A stretch of 64,000 nucleotides of DNA. Origin: Bedellia somnulentella (Eukaryota > Arthropoda > Insecta > Lepidoptera > Bedelliidae). The translations under genes and the position numbers were made by a program. Where the stretch lies: the NCBI GenBank assembly GCA_963576735.1, contig OY755186.1:17037970-17101969 (forward strand), read 5' to 3'. The notes under the pieces were generated by a model. The model was not told where the DNA came from. It was given only the letters and a program-made list of their open reading frames with translations, and ran no database searches. Positions 25,101-37,100 of this stretch are shown here, piece after piece; the stretch's first letter is position 1, and each line of letters opens with the position of its first letter.

Positions 25101-28100
25101 ACTGTTTTTTTTATATATAGATAACAATTCCCCTTACTTACCGTTCGTAGTATGATAGTGGTGATATATATACATAATAATATGAAATATTGCAGGACGC
25201 ACACACGTTGATCGAGCGGAAACTAACGAACATCGGGGAAGTAAAGTCAGCCGAAAATATCGTCATTCCTAATGGGGACGGTAAGTTTATATTATTTTTA
25301 TAGCTTTTACTTGTAACAGTTCTTTCAGGATTTTTATATATGTGTCGTAGGATGATTTGATGTTTAGGTTTTTTGCAAAAAACCTAGGGACATCGCAAAA
25401 TTTCGGATAATTAGACAACGGTTATAATATTTTCTAATCTTACTAGGTTTTTTGCAAAAAAACTAGTTGGTTTAGGATGACTCCGAAACGAAATGTCAGT
25501 TTTTATGAATACTGTACACTGATTGGTCGATTGCAGTGCCTCATAAACACGTCATCTCTGATTGGTTGTTAATTAGGACGTACTTATTTGATTGTTCCTA
25601 CCTACATTTAATTTGATTGTTATTTTAAAATAGTTACAAAAACTTCCTAAGTATAAAAATAGTATTGTCATTACCCTTTATAACTCTAGCTATAATACCT
25701 GAATACTATAATTTAAAACGTATTTACTTTATTGTGCCTACCTATATTGAAGACGTCCGTGACCGAGTGGATAGGTGACTAGCTTTTCGGTCTGGAGGTT
25801 GCGGGTTTGATCCCCGCTGAGAGCAACATTTATGTGATGAGCATATGTGTATTATATTGTATTAAATATATCGCTGAGTTAGTATCCCATAATACAAGTA
25901 TTACTTAGTTTGGGGTAACTTGATCTGTGTATAATATGTCCGAACGTGATTGTAATTATACTCTAACAAAAGAGTAAAAAAAATATTTAATTCCTAGTAT
26001 CAAATAAGCATTGTCATTTCTTACCCTTTATAACTCTAGCTATAATATCTCAATACCACAATGACAAACCAATCAGAACAAGTGTAGGCGAGCAATCAGA
26101 TATCAGCAAATCAGCATTAAAGAAGTACAATCTTACCAATCCAACTAGTTTTTTTGTAAAAAACCTAGTAAGATTAGAAAATATTATAACCGTTGTCTAA
26201 TTATCCGGAATTTTGCAAAATCCCTAAACATCAAATCATCCTACGACATATGCATTTAATAGTTAACCCTTTATAAGGCTCTGGTCATATATTGGACACC
26301 AAATCAAATAGAGGTGAAATGTAATGAATTTTTGATCATACCTTTGGCTTATAGAGGGTTAACTCATTAAATAGCCCAAGTCGAATTCAGTGTTTTTTTT
26401 AGTTGGTGTACCACTAGAGGGCGTTTGTAATTATTTAGACCCATAACTTGTTAAAAAAACTTCATTTCCTATATTTGTTTAATAATTGATTAGCTCTGAA
26501 GTTGATTTTAATGAGATCGCATCTCCTAGCAATTACTTAAATTATTTACCCCCCCCCCAATAAATTTTAATACTTGTAATCTTAGTGCTTGTTCACGTTG
26601 GAACGCGCGGGCGCGGTGGCGGGTGCGGGCGCGGTGGTCGTTGCGATTCGTGTTCACATTAGCCGCCAGGCGTTTGCGCGGTTGTGACGAATTGTCAGGG
26701 CTTGAAAACATGGATGACGATCTTTTATTTTTAACCGAAAATTCATACCTAAAGGTGGAGATGCTAAAAATTAGAATCGGTGTGCACGAAATTAATAAAG
26801 ACAGAGAACGGTATGGTGAATTTCATACTTTATACAATAATTTGAGAGAAAAACGTACTATCACTTCGAGCGACAAGTTCAAACTGGTTGAACTTACCTG
26901 ACGTCGCGAGTGAATCGCGCGCTCCGCCGCTAGTTCGACGTGAACACACACAAACATGTTCAAGCGTTTGATACTACCGCGAGCGCGCCGCGCGACATGC
27001 GCTAGTTTGCGCGCTACTTGGACCGCACGTGCGTTTCGTACGTGAACACTTCGATAATACGTCATATGTTTGATATTTCGTGACCGCGCCCGCCGCCGCG
27101 CCCGCGTGTCAACGTGAACAAGCACTTAGCCATCAATTAGTTAATAAATAGCTAAATTTCCAGATTCCACGAGCGTGATCTGCCGCGCGCTGTTGTGCGG
27201 CCACGTGGAGGAGGCGGCCGAGCTCTGTCTGGACGAGCGCGACTACACGCACGCGCTGCTCATCGCGTCCATGGGTGGGTACCACGCTGTGTGTTTAGAA
27301 TCATATACTCTGTCTGGACGAGCGCGACTACACGCACGCGCTGCTCATCGCGTCCATGGGTGGGTACCACGCTGTGTGTTTAGAATCATATACTCTGTCT
27401 GGACGAGCGCGACTACACGCACGCGCTGCTCATCGCGTCCATGGGTGGGTACCACGCTGTGTGTTTAGAATCATATACTCTGTCTGGACGAGCGCGACTA
27501 CACGCACGCGCTGCTCATCGCGTCCATGGGTGGGTACCACGCTGTGTGTTTAGAATCATATACTCTGTCTGGACGAGCGCGACTACACGCACGCGCTGCT
27601 CATCGCGTCCATGGGTGGGTACCACGCTGTGTGTTTAGAATCATATACTCTGTCTGGACGAGCGCGACTACACGCACGCGCTGCTCATCGCGTCCATGGG
27701 TGGGTACCACGCTGTGTGTTTAGAATCATATACTCTGTCTGGACGAGCGCGACTACACGCACGCGCTGCTCATCGCGTCCATGGGTGGGTACCACGCTGT
27801 GTGTTTAGAATCATATACTCTGTCTGGACGAGCGCGACTACACGCACGCGCTGCTCATCGCGTCCATGGGTGGGTACCACGCTGTGTGTTTAGAATCATA
27901 TACTCTGTCTGGACGAGCGCGACTACACGCACGCGCTGCTCATCGCGTCCATGGGTGGGTACCACGCTGTGTGTTTAGAATCATATACTCTGTCTGGACG
28001 AGCGCGACTACACGCACGCGCTGCTCATCGCGTCCATGGGTGGGTACCACGCTGTGTGTTTAGAATCATATACTCTGTCTGGACGAGCGCGACTACACGC

Positions 28101-31100
28101 ACGCGCTGCTCATCGCGTCCATGGGTGGGTACCACGCTGTGTGTTTAGAATCATATACTCTGTCTGGACGAGCGCGACTACACGCACGCGCTGCTCATCG
28201 CGTCCATGGGTGGGTACCACGCTGTGTGTTTAGAATCATATACTCTGTCTGGACGAGCGCGACTACACGCACGCGCTGCTCATCGCGTCCATGGGTGGGT
28301 ACCACGCTGTGTGTTTAGAATCATATACTCTGTCTGGACGAGCGCGACTACACGCACGCGCTGCTCATCGCGTCCATGGGTGGGTACCACGCTGTGTGTT
28401 TAGAATCATATACTCTGTCTGGACGAGCGCGACTACACGCACGCGCTGCTCATCGCGTCCATGGGTGGGTACCACGCTGTGTGTTTAGAATCATATACTC
28501 TGTCTGGACGAGCGCGACTACACGCACGCGCTGCTCATCGCGTCCATGGGTGGGTACCACGCTGTGTGTTTAGAATCATATACTCTGTCTGGACGAGCGC
28601 GACTACACGCACGCGCTGCTCATCGCGTCCATGGGTGGGTACCACGCTGTGTGTTTAGAATCATATACTCTGTCTGGACGAGCGCGACTACACGCACGCG
28701 CTGCTCATCGCGTCCATGGGTGGGTACCACGCTGTGTGTTTAGAATCATATACTCTGTCTGGACGAGCGCGACTACACGCACGCGCTGCTCATCGCGTCC
28801 ATGGGTGGGTACCACGCTGTGTGTTTAGAATCATATACTCTGTCTGGACGAGCGCGACTACACGCACGCGCTGCTCATCGCGTCCATGGGTGGGTACCAC
28901 GCTGTGTGTTTAGAATCATATACTCTGTCTGGACGAGCGCGACTACACGCACGCGCTGCTCATCGCGTCCATGGGTGGGTACCACGCTGTGTGTTTAGAA
29001 TCATATACTCTGTCTGGACGAGCGCGACTACACGCACGCGCTGCTCATCGCGTCCATGGGTGGGTACCACGCTGTGTGTTTAGAATCATATACTCTGTCT
29101 GGACGAGCGCGACTACACGCACGCGCTGCTCATCGCGTCCATGGGTGGGTACCACGCTGTGTGTTTAGAATCATATACTCTGTCTGGACGAGCGCGACTA
29201 CACGCACGCGCTGCTCATCGCGTCCATGGGTGGGTACCACGCTGTGTGTTTAGAATCATATACTCTGTCTGGACGAGCGCGACTACACGCACGCGCTGCT
29301 CATCGCGTCCATGGGTGGGTACCACGCTGTGTGTTTAGAATCATATACTCTGTCTGGACGAGCGCGACTACACGCACGCGCTGCTCATCGCGTCCATGGG
29401 TGGGTACCACGCTGTGTGTTTAGAATCATATACTCTGTCTGGACGAGCGCGACTACACGCACGCGCTGCTCATCGCGTCCATGGGTGGGTACCACGCTGT
29501 GTGTTTAGAATCATATACTCTGTCTGGACGAGCGCGACTACACGCACGCGCTGCTCATCGCGTCCATGGGTGGGTACCACGCTGTGTGTTTAGAATCATA
29601 TACTCTGTCTGGACGAGCGCGACTACACGCACGCGCTGCTCATCGCGTCCATGGGTGGGTACCACGCTGTGTGTTTAGAATCATATACTCTGTCTGGACG
29701 AGCGCGACTACACGCACGCGCTGCTCATCGCGTCCATGGGTGGGTACCACGCTGTGTGTTTAGAATCATATACTCTGTCTGGACGAGCGCGACTACACGC
29801 ACGCGCTGCTCATCGCGTCCATGGGTGGGTACCACGCTGTGTGTTTAGAATCATATACTCTGTCTGGACGAGCGCGACTACACGCACGCGCTGCTCATCG
29901 CGTCCATGGGTGGGTACCGCTGCTGTGTGCTTACAAATACTAATAAAATACATTTTCACTGTATCAAAAATTTTTCAGTATGAGTTTTTTTCGTTTAATT
30001 ACAGGTGATATATTTGTTTAAAAATAATATACTATTGTGTTACCTAAATAGGTTTACACAGATTAAGTACGTTTACGGATCGCATGAACTGCTGTGAAAT
30101 TCAACATGATGTGTTTCGGAATTTCGATACTACACTACTGATAATTCTTTATTTATCTAGGAAAAAACAAATATTTGTAATACGAAAATCAATGAAAATA
30201 CAAAAGTGGTTAAAAAACAGAGCCAGTTTTAGAAGAATAAATATAGAGTGAGACATACGAGTACGTAAGAAACTGACAAACTATTCATTCAAAAACTGTC
30301 AGTGTTGCACTTCTCACCTAACTAACTCACTCTCACACGCCTTACCCTAATTTTTATCTGTTAATTAAAATAATTGTAAGGATTTTTTGTAAGGTACTAT
30401 TATAAATTATAACAAAAATATGAAAATATCATATTTTTCCCCCGCAGGCCCCCCGTCCCTCCTGTCCCGCGTGCAGCAGTACGTGCTGTCGCAGTCCACG
30501 TCGCCGGTGTGCTGTCTCGCTCGCACGCTGGCGGCCGCCGCGTGGCAGAGCGAGACGGCGCTAGACCAGTTCGCGCCGCCCAGCTGGAAGGCCGCGCTGG
30601 CCGCCGCGCTCACCTACTGTCCGGTGGAACTGTTGCCCGGACATTGTGGTGAGGACAAATGAGTTGTAGCTTGATATCCCTATAAAGACGTACATGATTT
30701 TAAAAATTTTAACTAAAAGGTAGATTGAGGTGAAAAGGTGAAGAAGTTCCAATAATAAATTAACGATTTATCAGCCTTACTGAATGTTAACACAGAAACT
30801 CAAAACTTTTAGTCCAACTTGTATGCTATATTAAACAATTTCTAATAGATGATTGGAATTGCTGTGTAGTGTCGGCTTAGAATAACACATCCCCTTTCTA
30901 CCCGTGAGTGATCGTAAGAGGCGACTAAGGGTATAGGGGATTTTGAAGTGGTTTTTGGGCGATGCGGTTGGAGACCCGTCACCAATTATTTTTACCATCC
31001 ATTGTTTACCATTTATTGTTACCATCTTTTCCCCAATCAACTTCCAAAAGTGGCTAAGGAATTTCTCATTCCAAAGCTCTGGCTACCCCGTTAAGGGATT

Positions 31101-34100
31101 TATAGCTGTGAGTATATGTATGTATGATGTATGTATGATTGAAACCGGGACTGTTCACAGTTGATCAGCCTTAAAAGTTTGAATCTACAATGACATATGC
31201 ATTGGGTCATCAAATTAGGCCTCACAAATTACATCCATACATCCACGATATAAATTCTTTAATCCACAAAAGAAATCATTTAGCTACTTTTCAAAATGAG
31301 TTGGGAAAAGATAGTGAAATAATGTTGTTGATGATGGGTTTCCGGTTACATCGCCCAACCGTTACTTTAAAAGCCCCAATATTCCAAGGTGTCTATTACG
31401 GTACCCACGGAAAGAAAAAATTTAGAACTATTCTAAACTGATGTTACACAGCTTTACATTCAAAAGTATCTATGATAATTTAATACTTCCAGCCATACTT
31501 ATTATTTTCGAGGCCATATACAACCATGAAACTCGGGATGTAACTATCTTTATGTTAATTCATTTTTTCATGGTGAATTTAATTTTTAGCTACCTATACA
31601 ACATACATACATACATATACTCACGGCTACATTTCCCTAGAAGGTGTAGCCAGAGCTAAGGAATTATAAATCCTCAGCTACTTTTGGAAGTTGAGTGGGG
31701 AAAAGATGGTAAAAATAAAAGTCTTTGGTGATGGGTCTCTAACCGCATCGCCCAAAAATCCAATAAAAAGGCCCCAATACCCTTAGTCGCCTCTTACGAC
31801 ACCCGTGGGTAGAAAGGGGTAGCGACATTCTAAGCCGGCATTACACGGCTACTACCTATACAACTATACTATATAACATCTATATCATATGTCTCTAACA
31901 ATTCCGCCAAAGTCCTTTCAGTTCTTTGAGTACTGTAAGGTGTCGACCTAATTGGGAGAGATCGTACGATGGGGCGATGCGTTCTCGGCGTGCGATTAGT
32001 TCAAACATACAGATTTCATTAGAGTGTTTTATTTGAACCTCGCAAGTAATCGTGCGATCACTCGAGTAATCGTTGATCGTGCGATGAAAAACGTATCGCG
32101 TCATTGTACGATCGCTGCCTGTAGTATTTCCGCAGAGCGTCTCAGTAACAGCCTCCTTAAAGAATCCGAGCCGTTTCTCCAAGCAGCGGCGGACATCAGT
32201 CTGTCTGTCTGTAGAACATGTCGGTGATGGTCACCTAGAACAGACTTTAACTTTTTAGGTCATCTGCTCTAATATCCATGAAATGTTTCCAGAGCGTCTC
32301 GGCAACCGCCTGCTCAAGGAATCGGACCCGTCCCTGCAAGCCGCGGCGGACATCAGCCTGTCGCTGGGCGGCGGCGGCCGCGGGGAGCTGCGCGCCGCGC
32401 TGGCCGCCTGGGGGGCGCGCCGCCGGGGAGAGGTACGTACCTAAACAGCTCGTCATTTAGGAGGGAGCTTACAATGAGTGACACGAAGTGAATGAATGAC
32501 TGAGACATGAATGTGAAAGTGATTATGTAACATTTCCACTGCGTTACTCACATAGATGAATCATCCAAGAGGGGGGGGGGGTAGTGAGTGAATTATGAGT
32601 ATGAATGAAAATCACCATTAAAAGTTTGCTATCCAAAAACACTACTGATACTACCATCCACATTAGCCTTATACATCCCATTTACACATCATATCTTTCT
32701 CATCGCACCTTTCACTAATCACACTATTTGTCAATCAATCACATAACCTTGTTTAACTAACCTTTTTAAAAAACCTCATCTCAACTACAATCATTCTACT
32801 CACATGCTTGATTAGCCATATCCGTCATTTTCTGCCATGAGCAATACACCTTTTCGTTTATATCAAGACAACTTTCCCGTGTTGCACCTTAAAGAGAAGT
32901 TGATCTTTACTTCCACTTCCCATTCCCTTTCTAAATACTGCTTGCACATCCCAAAATTTTGTCATCAGTTTCAATAATCACTCTTTCAATCAGTATATTT
33001 GCTTACATTTTACCGACAATGCTGCTGCTGATTCCGCGGTAGTTTTTAGTCACCTGTTGTGACTTTTTTCCTTTTTATAAGCGCAAAATTACTGCACTGC
33101 ACCAATCTTGTAGTAATTTACCACTGGACCTACACTTCTGGAAAAGAAAGCTCAATTTAATCGTAATAATATTATAAATATAATATTATATATATAAAAT
33201 ACTATCATAAAAGTCACCCATCGCTTCGTTCTAATCAGCATTACTGCCAATTTGCGAAGAAATCGCTGCACCTATCAAAGTTTACCTTGGAATAGTTGTT
33301 ACGCGTTCCATCCGTCAGTCTGTTCTTCTTTCACTACAATCGACTGTCGTGCTCTGCGAAATCCCCTTTTTGTCCTGATATAGTTCCAAAATAACTTTTN
33401 NNNNNNNNNNNNNNNNNNNNNNNNNNNNNNNNNNNNNNNNNNNNNNNNNNNNNNNNNNNNNNNNNNNNNNNNNNNNNNNNNNNNNNNNNNNNNNNNNNNN
33501 NNNNNNNNNNNNNNNNNNNNNNNNNNNNNNNNNNNNNNNNNNNNNNNNNNNNNNNNNNNNNNNNNNNNNNNNNNNNNNNNNNNNNNNNNNNNNNNNNNNC
33601 TGCTCGTCAATGACTCGTGTTGAGTCGAAACGCGTCGCATGTTTGTGGTTGCCTGTGGTTTTCGATTGCGGGTGTGTGTGTGGTGCATTGTCTGCTTTTC
33701 GATTTCTTGTAAGTGGAAGGGCGGGCGGTGCACAGTGCATGTTGCATGAAGACTGCAGGTATTATTTAGCGGAATTAAGCGAAGAAATTTATTAATATTA
33801 GTGTCACATGAGCAATTTAATGACGGGAACTCCCCGTCAGCGCGTAAACGATTCAATCGATTATATTCGAGTGCATCGACAGATTGACAGACGAATGATA
33901 AATCGACAGAAGAATGTTAAAACTAGAATTATACCTGTTTTTTAATAACGCTATTTTCTCACGGTCTCATGTTTCTCTTCCTACATTATTTTCCCCCACC
34001 ACTACTTCTTCTCGGAGAACAACGATCTAAATCAGTGAGTTAATGAGTTAGTCAGTCAGTGGAAGTACAGCAGCCTTTATTATAATACCTAATTAACTAG

Positions 34101-37100
34101 TTTAAATAATTTGTTCTCGGAAAGTTACAAAATGATTTCACAAATGACGTATTTCTGTTGCCGCTATAACAACAAATACAAGTAAAAAAAAGGATTTTGA
34201 GGGGGGGCCCATACAATGAACGTGTTTTTCTCCGTATATGTTTGCTCAATATTAAATCGTTAATAAGTAAATACTTAAAATTTTCACAGACTATTTACTT
34301 GTATATCACTTTTCAAAATAAATAATCAAATAACAGTAAAGTAAATATCAAAGGGGGCTCCCATACAAAAACGTTATTTTCTATTATAGATGATAGTTAT
34401 TTTGTTCAATATTGGAAATAAAACAAAACAAAGTAGTGTAACCAAATCTTCAACATTGGCTGAATATGTAGAATTATCAGAAGCAGTAACAGAATTAAAT
34501 TTTCTCATTTGTGTATTGAAGGATGCCTTTACTTAAGTTTGTAAACCAGTTAAAATCGATGAAGATAATTCAGCAGCTGTAGCTATTTCTAAGTATGGAA
34601 ACTTTACAAAGAATTCTAAGCACATTGAAGTTCACTATCATTTTGTAAATTAAAATGTTTAGCAGGGAAGTATACGAAATAGAGTCAGAAAATAAAATTG
34701 CAGATATATTTACAAAACCTTTGGGAAATGTTAAATTCACTAACTTTGAAAAATGATAAATTTAAAGGAGGAAAGTTCCCTAATTGATAATTTACGTTAC
34801 TGTAGTACTTAAGTCCTTGTCTTATAATTATTGTTTTACGTATGTAAGGAGGCGTGTTGGTGTATTTATGTACATTTATATTGGCAACACTGAGTGAAGG
34901 AAGGAAGTAAAAAAGACTGACACATACCACACGTTAAGAAATATAGCTTAGAGAAAAACTTGGAACTTATATTAAACTGTTCTTTTATTAAATAAAAACA
35001 AAGTTAAAACAAGAGTGTTCCAATTAACTATTTAATAGAAGCATTGTAATAACAAAAATATTTTAGATACATGGAACATCCATCGTGAATATTATCATTT
35101 GTCTGTTCCCAAAATCGATTAGAATTAGAACCGAATACAATTATCTGTGCAGGTACAACACATTTTGCTTCAAATGACAGAAATATGACAATAGCCACCG
35201 TACCATGTAGCTGATTGACAGGTGAAAATATCGTTCATTTTGATGTTCATTGCGTGTTTTAATAGACAAGCCATACTAGATAGCTTTGTAACTAAAAGCG
35301 GCAATGTATTATAAATTAAGCGATACACACTCGTTAAAAAGTTTTTCAGTGTAAAACCACAAAGAACACGAAATAATTGATTTTGCAATAAAAACCACAT
35401 AATCTAATAATAAAGTGACCTACCGACGAAAGGAAATCTATCTATTAATTAGTCCCGCTTTGTTTAGATAGTTTTTGCAACTCAATACGGTACAATTAGG
35501 CATTTTTTATATTTAGCTTGACATCTGTCACCGAGAACGTTCAAGCACGGACTCAATCAAATGGCGATAAACTAAGATAATTTTACTCAGTTTTCACACG
35601 CGAAGTACATGCACTTGCGGCATCTATTCAAATACATGTCTGTGGTATAGGGGCTTTTTAAGTGATTTTTGGGCGATGTGGTTGGAGACCCGTCACCAAA
35701 AACATTTATTATTACCATCTTTTCGCCAATCAACTTCCAAAAGTGGCTGAGGAATTTCTCATTCCAAAGCTCTGGCTACCCCGTTAAGAGATTTATAGCC
35801 GTGAGTATATGTATGTGTATGTACGTAGTTGTATGGGCAATCTCACCTATCTCATAGCGTGCCGCAGCCGTCCCGCCAGGGCCTTGTTCTTGGCCAACTT
35901 CTCGTGCCGCCTAGAGGTCGCTACATATCTATCAGTCTTACTTGACACACAGGTGTGGTAACAGCAAAAGTATACTGACTAGTACCCCCAATTTGGTTTG
36001 GAATGTTTCTATTCACTCCACATCGCTAAAGTTATCGTGTCTATTCACCCCATCGATCGTGCTAAAAGGTTATGGTTTTTTTATGCTCCTGTGGGAAACG
36101 TTGTGAAATCCGGGATAAATGATATGCTAATGTCATATCATATTTTGGCCAGGTGTGTAAGCTACATTCATACCAAATTTGATCAAGATCCGTCTGGTAG
36201 AATTAACGTGATGACTGGACATACAGACAGACGTTTTTTTACAAAAAGCGCAAATTTGGCTTCAGTTTCGAAAATTAAACATATTGCACCGGTTTTTATT
36301 TATTTTTCTTCAACGTACAGTTTTGACTTCGGTGCAGTCTTATTATAGTCTTATTATAGTATAGTTTTAGATATACATTCTGTGTACTAAGTATCGGGAA
36401 TTTGTCAATAAAACAAAAAATACAAATTATTCATCTAAATTTATTTTATCGCCTTCAAAGTAGGCCCCATCGCTTGCAATACAACATCTCCACCGCTTCA
36501 CCCAGTCTTCCATACATTTCTCATAGGCTATTTGCGGTATGGCCTTTAGCTCATTCAGCGAATTTTCTTTTATGGCTTCTATCGACTCAAAACGTTTTCC
36601 TCGAAGTGGTAATTTTAACTTGGGAAATAAAAAAAAGTCAGACGGAGCCATATCAGGTGAATACGGTGCTTGGTCGAGAACTTTTGTTGAATTTTTCGCT
36701 AAAAACTCTTTCACTATAATGGCTGTGTGTGATGGTGCAGCATCCATGAGTTGTGTTGCAACAAATCTGGACGTTTTCGGCGGATACTCTCACGCAAACG
36801 CTTCATGACGCCTAAATAATATTCTTTATTCACTGTTTCTCCCTCTGGAAGGAATTCGGAGCGAACCACACCACGGTAGTCAAAAGAACAGAGCAGTTAG
36901 TAGACAGTTCGGCAGCTGACCACCGAGTGCACTCGGTGGTCAGCTGCCGACTGTGTGGTGCATTGTCTGCTTTTCGATTTCTTGTAAGTGGGAGGGCGGG
37001 CGGTGCACAGTGCATGTTGCATGAAGACTGCAGGTATTATTTAGCGGAATTAAGCGAAGAAATTTATTAATATTAGTATTGCTATGGATTTCCGCAAAGT

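Noticed and set aside
3849..29918. CRISPR array
   Set aside because: Units are contiguous tandem copies with no unique spacers, and the genome is eukaryotic.
27175..30008. Some thirty 65-residue frames starting MGGYHAVCLESY
   Set aside because: They are one frame repeated by the 85-bp array; the real coding part is 27164-27274.
33299..33856. Frames of 185 and 141 residues on the minus strand
   Set aside because: They read through the 200-N gap; only the LINE fragment at one end is meaningful.
33676..37077. LTR pair of a retrotransposon formed by the 125-bp direct repeats
   Set aside because: No TG..CA ends, primer-binding site or purine tract at the repeats. The copia remnant between them has its own LTR-like end at 34855.
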